From Merdivicinus sp050943495 (lineage in GTDB: Bacteria; Bacillota; Clostridia; Oscillospirales; Ruminococcaceae), in contig JBMNPH010000006.1 in assembly GCA_050943495.1 (NCBI GenBank), positions 1-64,000 on the forward strand: a stretch of 64,000 nucleotides of DNA, given 5' to 3'. The translations under genes and the position numbers were made by a program. A model generated the notes under the pieces. That model did not search any database. It was not told where the DNA came from and worked only from the letters and a program-made list of their open reading frames with translations. Below, one piece after another: positions 25,839 to 34,557 of this stretch (within the stretch, counting starts at the first letter, position 1; each line of letters opens with the position of its first letter).

Positions 25839-26422
25839 CGGCATTTCCTTTGGTCTGGAAAAATATGAGCACAGATGAATACCAGTGTAAGGGAAACAAT
25901 CAAAGCGAGCGCGGAGGCAGCCAGTGTTGGAATCAGAATTTCCATCGGAGAATTGCTTCCCATTGCGAGGCGAATAGCTGCCGTTGTTGCTGGTATCAGC
26001 TGGATGGAACAAGTGTTCAGGACCACCAGAGTGATCGCTTCCCGGGAAGCAGATCCGTCCGGCAGAACCGGCAGACGTGACATAGCAGCTAAGCCAAGAG
26101 GTGTAGCTGCGTTGCCTAGCCCCAGCAGATTGGCGGTGATATTCATGGCAATCAGACCGCAAACCTCCGCATCTTTGCGCAGAGCCGGAAACAACAGGGA
26201 GGTCAACGGTCGGAACAGAGCGGCAATTTTTTTGGTCAGACCGGAACGCTCGGCAATTTCCATCAGACCGCTCCACAGGCAGAGCATTCCGGTCAGAGAC
26301 AGTACCAGTGGGACTGCATCTGCGCAGCGCTGGATGGCCGCACCGCTGACCACTTCCATTTTGCCGGAGAAGATGCCGGCAATCAGGGCAAAAAGTGCTA
26401 GCAATGGGAGGATAGTATTCAT
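25835..26422 (-). CDS. spmA: Spore maturation protein A
   Basis: This 195-aa polytopic membrane protein is the partner of SpmB. The Gate-domain motifs GLIAMNITANLLGLGNAATPLGLAAM and LVVLNTCSIQLIPATTAAIR are characteristic. AAAGGA lies 9 nt before the ATG. The spmA-spmB order and overlap match Bacillus and Clostridium. Together with the SpoIIQ-like gene at 54 kb it indicates a sporulating lineage, although the full sporulation set is not in view. A TACAAT about 30 nt upstream may be a -10 element. Confidence 0.93.
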   Translation of the reverse strand: MNTILPLLALFALIAGIFSGKMEVVSGAAIQRCADAVPLVLSLTGMLCLWSGLMEIAERSGLTKKIAALFRPLTSLLFPALRKDAEVCGLIAMNITANLLGLGNAATPLGLAAMSRLPVLPDGSASREAITLVVLNTCSIQLIPATTAAIRLAMGSNSPMEILIPTLAASALALIVSLTLVFICAHIFPDQRKCR

Positions 26423-26571
26423 GGGGATCCGTCCTTTCTAATGCCATTGTATCGATATGCGTGTAAAAATATCCCAATTTTTTGGAATGTTTACAAATAA
26501 TACTGGATTTTCAGGAAAGATAGGCGTATAATAAAAGAAATATTAGAATTATTCAAAAAGGAGGGACGATA

Positions 26572-28164
26572 TTGAAACAGCTTTATTTTGGCGGCCCCAT
26601 TTTAACTATGGAGGATGTTCCGGATCCGGAGGCGGTTCTGGTTGTGGATGGAAGAATTGAGCAAACCGGTAGACTGAGCGAATTTTCGGGAGAAGCAGAA
26701 GTGCAGCGGATTGATTTGAAGGGAAGGGCACTTTTACCAGCATTTTTGGATCCTCATAGTCATCTGACGGCTGTTGCACAGACACTGGGATTGGCAGATC
26801 TTAGCGGCGTTGTTTCATTTGAGGAGATTAAAAGTCGGATGTGTGCCTATATGGAACAGGCGAATCCGCAGCCAGGAGAGTGGGTAATCGGTTTTGGATA
26901 TGATCCCAATTCTCTGCAGGAAAAACAGCATCCGACAAAATTGCTGCTGGATGAGATCAGCAGCAATCCGGTGGTCATTACCCATGCATCAGGACATATG
27001 GGTGTCATGAATACGGCAGCACTGGAGGCTTTGAATATTACGGAGGAGACACCGGATCCCGAAGGCGGAAGAATCGGACGGATGGCAGGCAGCCGAGAAC
27101 CAGACGGTTTTTTGGAGGAGACGGCTTTTACCGGACAATCCGGACGAATTCCCCGCCCAACTCTTGCGCAGCAACTCCGACAGCTTTCCCGTGCCGAGGA
27201 AGTCTATTTCCGGCATGGAATCACAACGATTCAGGATGGCCTTACCCGAAGTGCAGAATGGGAATTACTTCATGCGGCGGCGGAACAGAACCTTCTCCGT
27301 GCGGATGTGGTTTGTTATGTAGATTTGGAACAGTCTGCGGATCTTTTAACGGAAAATCCGGAATATTGTGCCCAATATCATCATCACCTCAAGATTGATG
27401 GATACAAAATTTTTCTCGACGGATCGCCGCAGGGGCGTACTGCCTGGATGAGTACGCCGTATTGCGGAGAACCGGAAGGATATTGCGGATATCCGGTTCA
27501 TCCGACTGTTCAGATAAAGGAATTTGTGAAAAAGGCTTTGCTGGAAAAAATGCCGCTGCTGGCACACTGTAATGGAGATGCGGCCGCGGAACAGCTGATT
27601 TCCTGTATGGAGGAGGCGATGCTCGAAACCGGAAGAGAGCCGGTTCGGCCGGTGATGATTCATGCGCAGTTGGTTCGGCGAAATCAGCTGGCGCGGATGG
27701 CAAAGCTCGGAATGTTTGCGTCTTTCTTTACGGCGCACAGCTGGCATTGGGGTGACGTTCATCTTCAAAATTTCGGCCTCAAGCGGGCAGAACATATTAG
27801 TCCTGCTCATTCTGCCAAAGAATTTGGAGTGCCATTTACTTTCCATCAGGATTCTCCGGTAATTCCGCCCGATATGATCGAAACGGTCTGGTGTGCGGTG
27901 AATCGTCGGACGAAAAATGGAGTTTCTCTGGATGGAGGAGAGAAAATTGATGTTCTGGATGCTTTGAAAGCAGTTACCCTGCATGCAGCGGAACAATATG
28001 GGGAACAGGATGAAAAAGGCTCCATTCGGGAGGGAAAACGGGCGGATTTTGTCATTTTGAGTGAAGATCCCCGCCGTGTACCCCCGGATCAGCTTAAACG
28101 GATCCGAGTGCTGGAGACAATTCGAGAAGGACAGACGCTGTTTTCAGAAAAACAGCCGGAATAA
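26572..28164 (+). CDS. Amidohydrolase (YtcJ-like metal-dependent hydrolase)
   Basis: The 530-aa protein has the amidohydrolase-3 arrangement: N-terminal beta-sandwich (LYFGGPILTMEDVPDPEAVLVVDGRI), the metal motif DPHSHL (HxH), a TIM barrel with HASGH, LLAHCNGD and MIHAQLV metal histidines, and the late Asp in FHQDSPVIPPD, then return of the sandwich (GSIREGKRADFVIL). Members hydrolyse amides or cyclic ureides, and the substrate is unknown. The start is TTG, supported by AAGGAGGG 8 nt upstream and the absence of an ATG nearby. The flavin reductase-rubredoxin gene follows after 13 nt, so the pair is probably one operon. A TATAAT lies near 26527. Confidence 0.9.
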   Translation: MKQLYFGGPILTMEDVPDPEAVLVVDGRIEQTGRLSEFSGEAEVQRIDLKGRALLPAFLDPHSHLTAVAQTLGLADLSGVVSFEEIKSRMCAYMEQANPQPGEWVIGFGYDPNSLQEKQHPTKLLLDEISSNPVVITHASGHMGVMNTAALEALNITEETPDPEGGRIGRMAGSREPDGFLEETAFTGQSGRIPRPTLAQQLRQLSRAEEVYFRHGITTIQDGLTRSAEWELLHAAAEQNLLRADVVCYVDLEQSADLLTENPEYCAQYHHHLKIDGYKIFLDGSPQGRTAWMSTPYCGEPEGYCGYPVHPTVQIKEFVKKALLEKMPLLAHCNGDAAAEQLISCMEEAMLETGREPVRPVMIHAQLVRRNQLARMAKLGMFASFFTAHSWHWGDVHLQNFGLKRAEHISPAHSAKEFGVPFTFHQDSPVIPPDMIETVWCAVNRRTKNGVSLDGGEKIDVLDALKAVTLHAAEQYGEQDEKGSIREGKRADFVILSEDPRRVPPDQLKRIRVLETIREGQTLFSEKQPE

Positions 28165-28177
28165 GGGAGGACTTTAT

Positions 28178-28807
28178 ATGGATATGCAGGCATTTTTCAA
28201 GATGAGCTATGGACTTTATGTGGTGAGCAGCAGCGATGGGGAACGTCGGTCTGGCTGCGTGGTCAACACCCTCACACAGGTGACAGCAGAACCGCCAAAG
28301 CTGATGGTTGCGATCAATAAAAACAATTACACCACCGACATTATCCGAAAGGCAGGATATTTTACCGGAACAGCGTTTGGTGTGGGGACTGATATGCTTC
28401 AAATTGGGCATTTCGGATTCAAATCCGGGCGGGATTTTGACAAGTTTGCGGATATTCCGTTTGCTGTGGATGAGAATGGGATGCCTTATCCCACCGAGCA
28501 TATGGTCGCGCGATTCAGCTGTAAGGTGGTGCAGGAACTGGATGTTGGCACGCATATTCTTTTCATTGGAGAAGTCACAGGCGCCGAGAAACTGCTTGAC
28601 GAAGAGCCAATGACGTATGCTTACTATCATCAGGTGAAAAAAGGCAAAACACCCAAAAACGCTTCGTCCTATCAGCCGGAAGCACCGAAGGCAAAAGGAT
28701 GGCGCTGTACGGTTTGCGGCTATGAGTATTCGGGAGAAGAACTTCCGGAAGGCTTTACCTGCCCCATCTGCGGAGTAGGCGCCGAAAAATTTGAGAAGAT
28801 CCAATAA
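28178..28807 (+). CDS. Flavin reductase-rubredoxin fusion (high-molecular-weight rubredoxin type)
   Basis: The 209-aa protein has two parts. Residues 1-155 form an FMN-binding flavin reductase-like domain (YVVSSSDGERRSGCVVNTLTQVT, HMVARFSCKVVQELDVGTHILFIGEV). The last 36 residues form a rubredoxin-like domain with two CxxC pairs (WRCTVCGYEYSG and FTCPICGVG) that ligate one Fe. In acetogens such fusions pass electrons to flavodiiron NO/O2 reductases, so a role in oxygen or NO detoxification is plausible here, although no flavodiiron gene is adjacent. GGGAGG precedes the ATG. A terminator follows. Confidence 0.9.
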   Translation: MDMQAFFKMSYGLYVVSSSDGERRSGCVVNTLTQVTAEPPKLMVAINKNNYTTDIIRKAGYFTGTAFGVGTDMLQIGHFGFKSGRDFDKFADIPFAVDENGMPYPTEHMVARFSCKVVQELDVGTHILFIGEVTGAEKLLDEEPMTYAYYHQVKKGKTPKNASSYQPEAPKAKGWRCTVCGYEYSGEELPEGFTCPICGVGAEKFEKIQ

Positions 28808-28821
28808 TATTGGAGTATAAC

Positions 28822-28857
28822 AAAACGTCCGACAGATTATCTGCCGGACGTTTTTTA
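28822..28857 (+). terminator. Terminator after the rubredoxin fusion gene
   Basis: AAAACGTCCGACAGA pairs with TCTGCCGGACGTTTT (one A-C mismatch), followed by T's. Confidence 0.85.
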
Positions 28858-28865
28858 TTGAATGT

Positions 28866-29354
28866 TTATTGTTGGATGGGCGTATAGGAGGTGTTATCCG
28901 GAGATGCTTTTCCAACCAATGTTCCATTTGATGTATAGACATTGTGATCATACACATACAGTGTTTGACCATTTGAATCCGTTACCTCTTTGGGGCCGGT
29001 TACTTTCCAGACCGATCCGATAAAGAACAGGAAAATTTTGACGCAAACGCCTATTCCGGAGATAATCATAGCCGGAATGCATTTCACCTTTAGAAAGCTT
29101 GGGCATTTCCGCAGCGCATTCAAATAAAACAATGCGCCAAAAACGGCAATTGCCAATGCAGCTCCCCGCTCTGTCCAGGAAGATTCCTCCATAAAGAAAC
29201 TTGAGAGAAATACTCCGATTCCGATCGGGCAGAATAAACTGAAATAAGCGGCAATTCTCCCATAAACGCCGAATGTACGATATAATCCTGTAACTTTGGA
29301 TTCTTTCAGTGCGCAGAATATCATCAATACGAGCAGAATGATAGCAAAAGGCAT
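28866..29354 (-). CDS. Hypothetical four-helix membrane protein
   Basis: This 162-aa protein has hydrophobic segments at about 1-16, 33-53, 64-81 and 93-116, followed by a hydrophilic C-terminal tail of about 45 residues (WKVTGPKEVTDSNGQTLYVYD and on). The tail may form a small beta structure outside or inside the membrane. I do not recognise it. AGGAG lies 8 nt before the ATG at 29354; a GTG at 29363 overlaps that site. A 12-codon open frame with its own strong ribosome binding site precedes it on the same strand. Confidence 0.65.
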   Translation of the reverse strand: MPFAIILLVLMIFCALKESKVTGLYRTFGVYGRIAAYFSLFCPIGIGVFLSSFFMEESSWTERGAALAIAVFGALFYLNALRKCPSFLKVKCIPAMIISGIGVCVKIFLFFIGSVWKVTGPKEVTDSNGQTLYVYDHNVYTSNGTLVGKASPDNTSYTPIQQ

Positions 29355-29409
29355 ATTTTTCACTCCTGTTTGTTATTTTGTAAGCTGTTATTTGGTGATT
29401 ATGTGTCTG

Positions 29410-29448
29410 CTAGGGAGATGTTTCATTGGAGGTCCAATACAGGTTCAT
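29410..29448 (-). CDS. Twelve-codon leader-like ORF
   Basis: On the minus strand AAAGAGGTG is followed after 5 nt by ATG and the frame MNLYWTSNETSP, then a stop. It lies 55 bp upstream of the four-helix membrane protein gene. The ribosome binding site is as strong as those of real genes, but the product is too short to judge. It could be a leader peptide controlling the membrane protein, or chance. Confidence 0.3.
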   Translation of the reverse strand: MNLYWTSNETSP

Positions 29449-29490
29449 ATTTTCACCTCTTTTCCAAATATTTAACAGAATTATTGTAAC

Positions 29491-29527
29491 ACATAAGTAT
29501 TCATATGTCAACATAAGTGTTCATGAC
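29491..29527. promoter_or_regulatory. Tandem operator-like repeats between divergent genes
   Basis: ACATAAGTATTCAT (29491-29504) and ACATAAGTGTTCAT (29511-29524) are direct repeats with a 20-bp period, two helical turns, differing at one base. The second contains the dyad AACA-TAAG-TGTT. They lie between the XRE gene and the divergent membrane protein gene and probably bind the XRE regulator. Confidence 0.5.
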
Positions 29528-29568
29528 GTTGGCAATTCTCCCCTAGAATATACATAGAGGTGATGAAA

Positions 29569-29832
29569 ATGTATATTCCGACATTAGATCCTGTGCTGGT
29601 GGGGAAAGTGATCGCATATTTTCGTCAGCAGAGCGGGATGTCTCAGGAAGTGCTCAGCGGATTAGCGGTAATCGGCAGAACCCATTTAAGCGCAATCGAG
29701 CGTGGAGAGAGGAGACCTACACTGGAAACTTTCTATCGGATTTGTATGGCAATGAATGTAAAAATGAGCACAGTAATTTTAAAATTGGAGGAAGAACTCG
29801 CAAAGGAGAGTACTGCAAAAGAACCAAAATAA
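29569..29832 (+). CDS. XRE-family helix-turn-helix regulator
   Basis: This 87-aa single-domain protein has an HTH of the Cro/C1 type: VIAYFRQQSGMSQEVLSGLAVIGRTHLSAIERGERRPTLETFYRICMAMN, i.e. the turn at GLAVIG and recognition helix THLSAIERG. AGAGGTG precedes three closely spaced starts (29560 GTG, 29563 ATG, 29569 ATG), and 29569 gives the best spacing. Tandem repeats just upstream suggest autoregulation and control of the divergent membrane protein. It ends at a terminator shared with htrA. Confidence 0.88.
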   Translation: MYIPTLDPVLVGKVIAYFRQQSGMSQEVLSGLAVIGRTHLSAIERGERRPTLETFYRICMAMNVKMSTVILKLEEELAKESTAKEPK

Positions 29833-29838
29833 ACAGCA

Positions 29839-29869
29839 AAACGCCCGGCAGAAACTCTGCCGGGCGTTT
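29839..29869. terminator. Bidirectional terminator
   Basis: Perfect stem AAACGCCCGGCAGA/TCTGCCGGGCGTTT between convergent genes. Confidence 0.85.
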
Positions 29870-29908
29870 GCCGATGGAAAAGCTCAAATATGAGGAGTCT
29901 TGCAAAAA

Positions 29909-31117
29909 TTAGGAGTGGGCTTCTTCAAGAGTGAGTTGGCCGGAATATTTTTGGCCATTACGAGAAATGATGATTTCAACGGTATCCCCAACCTTGCAGG
30001 AGGAAAGCGCACTGGTGAGATCGTCGCCGCTGTTAATTTCAGTTCCGTTAAAGGAGAGAATCCGGTCGCCGGAACGGAAACCAACTGCTTCTGCGTTAGA
30101 ACCTTCGGTGACGCTGTTAATATAGACGCCGGTTCCGGAAAGTCCATACATCATGGCCATCGGCGCACTGGTAATATCTACTGTTGTCATACCCAGGTCG
30201 ACGCGGCCTTTGACATAGCCATATTGCATGATATCATCGATAATTTCCTTGGCGGTGTTGATCGGGACTGCAAAGCCGAGACCCTCGATGCCGCTGCCGG
30301 AGGATTTTGCAACGACAACGCCGATCAGTTCGCCGCGGTCATTGAAGAGGCCGCCGCCCGAGTTGCCGGGGTTGATGGCTGCATTCGTCTGCAGAAGGGT
30401 CATCGTCTTGCCGTCCAAATCTATTTCGCGGTCGAGTGCGCTGATAATACCGTCTGTTACGGTGCCGCCCAGCTGTCCCAGGGGATTTCCGACTGCGACT
30501 GCGGTATCGCCGACTTTCAAATCATCGGAATCGCCGAGTTTGGCAGCCTGAAGGCCGGTCGCTTCGATTTTGACAACGGCAATATCACCCTGAGAATCGG
30601 TGCCGACGAGAGTTGCCGGATAGGTGGTGCCGTCCCGGAGGGTAACCGTAATCTTGCTGGCACCCTCAATCACATGATTGTTGGTGACAATGTAGCCATC
30701 CTGTGAAAGAATGACACCACTGCCGGCGCCTTCCGAAACATACTGCCGCATGAAATTGTCGTATTCGGTAACCTCGGTTGTGATCTCTACAACGGTGTTG
30801 GCAACCTGCTCGGCAATTTCCGTAACGCTGAGTGCGCCGGATGAACTGCCGGTTGTGGCGGCCATAGTGCTGATATTAGAAGAATTGGAATCCGAAGGCA
30901 GCGGCGCTGTCTGGGAAGCAGAGGAATTTGTCTGGATACCGGCATGAAATACTCCGGCTGCATATCCGGCGGAACCGGAAGCGAGGATGCAGAGCGCCGC
31001 AACCAAAGCACCCATCTTCTTGGTGAGATAGGGACTCGTCTTTTTTTCATGGCGTTGAGGATTTTGCGGCCCCATATTTTGTTCGTTCATTTGGTTCATG
31101 TTGTAATTTTCCATCAT
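29909..31117 (-). CDS. HtrA/DegP-like membrane-anchored serine protease
   Basis: The 402-aa protein has a cytoplasmic N-terminus rich in Asn/Gln/Met, one transmembrane helix (about 35-58), a Ser/Thr-rich linker, a trypsin-like protease domain and one C-terminal PDZ domain (from about 310; GTGVYINSVTEGSNAEAVGFRSGD). The triad is intact: His148 (TNNHVI), Asp178 (SQGDIAVV) and Ser253 (NPGNSGGG). Such enzymes degrade or refold misfolded proteins at the outer face of the membrane. AAGGAG lies 8 nt before the first ATG. Stress regulation is typical in the family, but no clear regulator site is seen. Confidence 0.94.
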   Translation of the reverse strand: MMENYNMNQMNEQNMGPQNPQRHEKKTSPYLTKKMGALVAALCILASGSAGYAAGVFHAGIQTNSSASQTAPLPSDSNSSNISTMAATTGSSSGALSVTEIAEQVANTVVEITTEVTEYDNFMRQYVSEGAGSGVILSQDGYIVTNNHVIEGASKITVTLRDGTTYPATLVGTDSQGDIAVVKIEATGLQAAKLGDSDDLKVGDTAVAVGNPLGQLGGTVTDGIISALDREIDLDGKTMTLLQTNAAINPGNSGGGLFNDRGELIGVVVAKSSGSGIEGLGFAVPINTAKEIIDDIMQYGYVKGRVDLGMTTVDITSAPMAMMYGLSGTGVYINSVTEGSNAEAVGFRSGDRILSFNGTEINSGDDLTSALSSCKVGDTVEIIISRNGQKYSGQLTLEEAHS

Positions 31118-31259
31118 ATAAATCGCTCCTTACTTGAAACGGATTACTTTTTTTCATTGTCTTTAGTATACCCGCGTCAAGTGATTTGCGTATGAAATCA
31201 AGGTGAAACCTAAATGAAAATTGTAAATCATTTTTAAATGAAAAATGACAAAACTCGTT

Positions 31260-32315
31260 CTATTTCAACCCCAAATGCTGTACAAGGCTGTTGGAAAGAG
31301 TTGTGATACTTTTGGTGTTCAAATGGTAATAGATGCGGTTGTCCTGAATTTTGTCGTTGATAAAGCCGGCATGGATCAGCAGGCTCATGTGATGAGAAAT
31401 GGTGGGAGTAGTGAGTTTCAAGCGTTTTGCAAGATCCGCTTGGTAAGTGGGAGTTTCCCCCAGAATCCGGAGAATTTCCAGCCTTGTGGGATCGCCCAGT
31501 ACCTTCATCCGGTTGGAAATCTGCTCCCCGGTCAGTTCTGTTTGCGAGAAAATATCCGTTGCGCAGAAGAGTATCCCCATCATAAAATAAAAATGCTTGC
31601 TGCAGATCGGCTGATAGCTCCATCCCATGTTGAACATGCTGAGGGAGGGGGTGACAAAGGTGTTATCCGGAAGTCCGAGGCGAACGCGCTTCTGCATTCT
31701 CTCCTGCAGATCAGGTGCCGCAAAAAAATCTTCCGCATATTGGAACCTGTCCTGATATTTGTCCAGAACCGGCGCAATCCGTTGTGCCACTTCTTCCAAA
31801 AGTCCGGCAAGTTGGGCCGCGTAAATTTCCGGAAACAGGGCGATCTCCATCACAGCGGCACGGTATTCGGTTGAAAAATCCTCCACCCGCAGCTGTTTGA
31901 GCATTTCTTCCTGAGGAGGATAGACAGACTCTGTATTAATGGTATTGGCATCATCAATATCCAACACACAGGAAAGAAAGACTTTGTTTCCTTCCTCACG
32001 AATATTGGAAAGCATCTGCTCTAGAGGCGGTCGGGGATCTTCCACATTATAATAGGAAATGAAAAATTCCTGAAACGGCCGGGATTCCATGGGGTCGTCG
32101 GTTCGTTTTACCTGGAACAGTGGCGAGTCAGGCAGCGTGATATCTGCGCAAACTTCCAACATTTTCTGACAGGGTTCCGCCATAATAGGAACCAGTTCTG
32201 GTTTTTCCGCCCGGGAACGGATATTCTCCAGCGTTTGCGGGAACAGGTCCAGGTCTGTTTTTTTCCATATTACGCCCAATGCTTCCAGATATAGGTGAAA
32301 AGGCTGCAGTTTCAT
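31260..32315 (-). CDS. ArsR-family regulator with large N-terminal domain
   Basis: Of the 351 residues, the last 90 form an ArsR winged helix (RMKVLGDPTRLEILRILGETPTYQADLAKRLKLTTPTISHHMSLLIHAGFI). The first 250 form a helical domain of unknown ligand specificity, as in the DUF5937-type regulators. Metal-site cysteines of classical ArsR are not evident. The start codon lies one base after the MFS stop, with GGAG inside the end of the MFS gene, so translation is coupled. It probably represses the MFS operon through the repeats at 33.6 kb. Confidence 0.85.
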   Translation of the reverse strand: MKLQPFHLYLEALGVIWKKTDLDLFPQTLENIRSRAEKPELVPIMAEPCQKMLEVCADITLPDSPLFQVKRTDDPMESRPFQEFFISYYNVEDPRPPLEQMLSNIREEGNKVFLSCVLDIDDANTINTESVYPPQEEMLKQLRVEDFSTEYRAAVMEIALFPEIYAAQLAGLLEEVAQRIAPVLDKYQDRFQYAEDFFAAPDLQERMQKRVRLGLPDNTFVTPSLSMFNMGWSYQPICSKHFYFMMGILFCATDIFSQTELTGEQISNRMKVLGDPTRLEILRILGETPTYQADLAKRLKLTTPTISHHMSLLIHAGFINDKIQDNRIYYHLNTKSITTLSNSLVQHLGLK

Positions 32316-32316
32316 G

Positions 32317-33582
32317 TTAATCCGCTCCTATGGTTTCAGTTTCTTCCATTATAGCGGTTTTTTCTTCCTTGTTCAAGGCATAGCAGATTTTTAACCGGAC
32401 GAGGACGACGAAAATCACAGCCGCTGCCGCAGCGCCGATGAGGAGAACCGCCGGAATGGGCAGAAATGCAACCAGCCCGGCCACTGTCATGGACATCAGC
32501 GGGGAAATAGCGCTTCCGGTGGAGTTGAATACCGATGCGGCCCGCCCCAGGTAGTCCGGTTCCACGATCTGGACAAACTTGACGCTGAACAGGCTGCTGC
32601 TGACACCGCCCACCAAAGCCCAGCCGAACATCAGGATTCCTGCCGCTGGATAACGGAACCAGCCCAGTCCGGGAATCAGGGCAAACCCGGTATAAGCGGC
32701 CGCGACGGCGGCATAACCGGCCAGAAGCTGTATCCGATAGGAGATTTTCTCCGAAATTTTCGGGTAAAAGGTAAAGGCTAGCAGCAGGCCCACGGTTTCG
32801 CAGATGCTGAGAAAGGAAAGGGTTTCACTGCCGCCGTGGAAAACATCAGAAATATACGGCGCCAGCAGGGACCCCATCAGCACACCCAGGCTGTTGAACA
32901 GCACTGCCCCCAGAACCAGAAGCAGAAACAGCCGATTCTTGCCCAGGTACAGGAATCCGCCTTTCAGCTGGGCAAAATAGCCGTTCCGTTCTTCTTTCGG
33001 AGGAACGGGTTCCGGAAAACGCATGGCTAGAATCAGCAGTCCGGACAGGACAAAGGTGCAAAGGTCAATGGCAAAAGCGGCTTCCATGGAAAAGGCCACC
33101 AGGACTCCCGCCGCTGCCATGCCCGCCAGATCCATGGCCATACAGGCGGAACGGATCAGGCTGCTGGCTTTTTCATACTCCTCTTTGCCCAATAATCGCG
33201 GCAGCATCCCGACGCCGGCGGGAATGCGGAAGGATTCCACCGTGTTCATCGCAAAGGAAAACGCCAGAAACATCCAGGCTTGCAGGGAATTGGTCAGGAA
33301 TAACAGCAGGAAAATTCCTACCAGAGCAGCCCGTATAAAGTCACAAATCGCCATCACCGGCTTTTTGGGCAGCCGGTCAGTAATGGGACTGAACAGCGGC
33401 TGAAAAATAACCGTAGGAAGCCGATTTGCCGCCAGAACCAAGGCGCTTAAAGAGGCGCTCCCGCTGAATTGATAAGTGAGCCAGGTGAAGGCAATACCAT
33501 CCACGCTGTCTCCGAATTCATTGATGATGTCGGCAAAAAGTAGTTTGCGGTAGTCGGCGTTTTTCAGAATGTCCCGATACAT
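32317..33582 (-). CDS. MFS transporter
   Basis: This 421-aa major facilitator has about 12 hydrophobic helices and the MFS-3-like opening DYRKLLFADIINEFGDSVDGIAFTWLTYQFSGSASLSALVLA, with the loop 2-3 motif DRLPKKPVM. Relatives export drugs or peptides, and the substrate is unknown. The ATG at 33582 has GAGGTG 8 nt upstream. It is the first gene of an operon with the ArsR-type regulator. The repeat ATATTCGATA overlaps its start region and promoter. Confidence 0.88.
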   Translation of the reverse strand: MYRDILKNADYRKLLFADIINEFGDSVDGIAFTWLTYQFSGSASLSALVLAANRLPTVIFQPLFSPITDRLPKKPVMAICDFIRAALVGIFLLLFLTNSLQAWMFLAFSFAMNTVESFRIPAGVGMLPRLLGKEEYEKASSLIRSACMAMDLAGMAAAGVLVAFSMEAAFAIDLCTFVLSGLLILAMRFPEPVPPKEERNGYFAQLKGGFLYLGKNRLFLLLVLGAVLFNSLGVLMGSLLAPYISDVFHGGSETLSFLSICETVGLLLAFTFYPKISEKISYRIQLLAGYAAVAAAYTGFALIPGLGWFRYPAAGILMFGWALVGGVSSSLFSVKFVQIVEPDYLGRAASVFNSTGSAISPLMSMTVAGLVAFLPIPAVLLIGAAAAAVIFVVLVRLKICYALNKEEKTAIMEETETIGAD

Positions 33583-33674
33583 ATTCGATACACCTCTAAT
33601 ATAATATTCGATAAGCATACAATATCATAATATTATATAGATGTCAAGCTTATTATTAGAGAATTATCGAATAT
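33581..33674. promoter_or_regulatory. Threefold ATATTCGATA motif before the MFS-arsR operon
   Basis: ATATTCGATA occurs at 33581-33590 and 33604-33613 in the same direction, 23 bp apart, and its exact complement TATCGAATAT at 33665-33674. The first copy overlaps the start codon. The arrangement fits binding by the co-encoded ArsR-type regulator. Confidence 0.6.
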
Positions 33675-33680
33675 AGAAAA

Positions 33681-33708
33681 TAAAAATTACACCCCGTTTT
33701 TCGGGGTG
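33681..33708 (-). terminator. Terminator after the prephenate dehydrogenase gene
   Basis: Stem CACCCCG/CGGGGTG followed on the minus strand by TAATTTTTATTTT. Confidence 0.75.
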
Positions 33709-33714
33709 CAGAAT

Positions 33715-34557
33715 TTATCGGTTAATTTTTAGATCCGCTTCCTTGAGTTCCCGCCCTTCCCGCAGGATGTCCCGGAGGGTATCAGCGTCTCCGGCGTCAA
33801 TAGCGTCGCGGTATTGTTTGAGGTTTGCGATGAGGGTATCGATTTCAAAAAGGAGGGGTTCTCTGTTGTGCAGGAAAAGGGAGGTCCACATTTCCTCATG
33901 GAGTTTGGCAACTCGGGTTAGGTCGAGATAACTGCCGGCGCTGAAACCAGCCTGTTTTCGCAGTGTGGGGCTTTTGATGTAGGCGTTGGAAACAACATGC
34001 GCCAGCTGGGAAGTAGCCGCAATAATACGGTCATGTTCAGCGGGGGAAGCGATAACCGTTCGCCCGAAGCCAATGGAACGTGCAAATTCCTCCAATTCTT
34101 TCACAGCGGCATGGTCCGTCTTTTCAGTGGGAGTGAGAATGAAGCTTGCCCCGTCAAACAACGACTCCTGCGCATAGTCAAAGCCGGAAAATTCTCGTCC
34201 GGCCATTGGGTGACAGCCAACAAATCGCACACCATTTGGTATTAGCACCCGATCCGCTTCCTCTGTCACAGCTACTTTGATACCGCAGCTATCGCAGACT
34301 AACCCGCCTTTTCGGAAATCCTTCACATGTGCGGTCAAAAAATGAAGTGTTGCTTCTGGATGTAGACAAATCAGAGCCAAATCCGCTTGTGCTAGCGTTT
34401 CAATCGTCCCAATGGCATGAATAGCACCTGATTCCAACGCTCTGGCCTGTACGCTAAGATCTGTATCCATTCCCAATACGATATGTTGGGTACTGCGGCG
34501 GATGGCCTTGCAGAAGGATCCTCCGATCAACCCCAATCCTATGATCTGTATTTTCAT
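33715..34557 (-). CDS. tyrA: Prephenate dehydrogenase
   Basis: TyrA oxidatively decarboxylates prephenate to 4-hydroxyphenylpyruvate with NAD(P)+, on the way to tyrosine. The 280-aa protein starts with a Rossmann fold (MKIQIIGLGLIGGSFCKAIR) and has the catalytic region GCHPMAGREFSGFDYA and HDRIIAATSQLAHVVSNAY. There is no ACT or chorismate mutase domain. The ATG at 34557 begins the conserved fold; AAAGAGG is 11-12 nt upstream, slightly long, and an ATG four codons earlier is an alternative. It is 85 bp downstream of the radical SAM gene. Confidence 0.9.
   Translation of the reverse strand: MKIQIIGLGLIGGSFCKAIRRSTQHIVLGMDTDLSVQARALESGAIHAIGTIETLAQADLALICLHPEATLHFLTAHVKDFRKGGLVCDSCGIKVAVTEEADRVLIPNGVRFVGCHPMAGREFSGFDYAQESLFDGASFILTPTEKTDHAAVKELEEFARSIGFGRTVIASPAEHDRIIAATSQLAHVVSNAYIKSPTLRKQAGFSAGSYLDLTRVAKLHEEMWTSLFLHNREPLLFEIDTLIANLKQYRDAIDAGDADTLRDILREGRELKEADLKINR

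Noticed and set aside
25839..26477. N-terminal extension of spmB in the spmA region
   Set aside because: The frame stays open through spmA, but the translation is not membrane-like and spmA itself is conserved in another frame.
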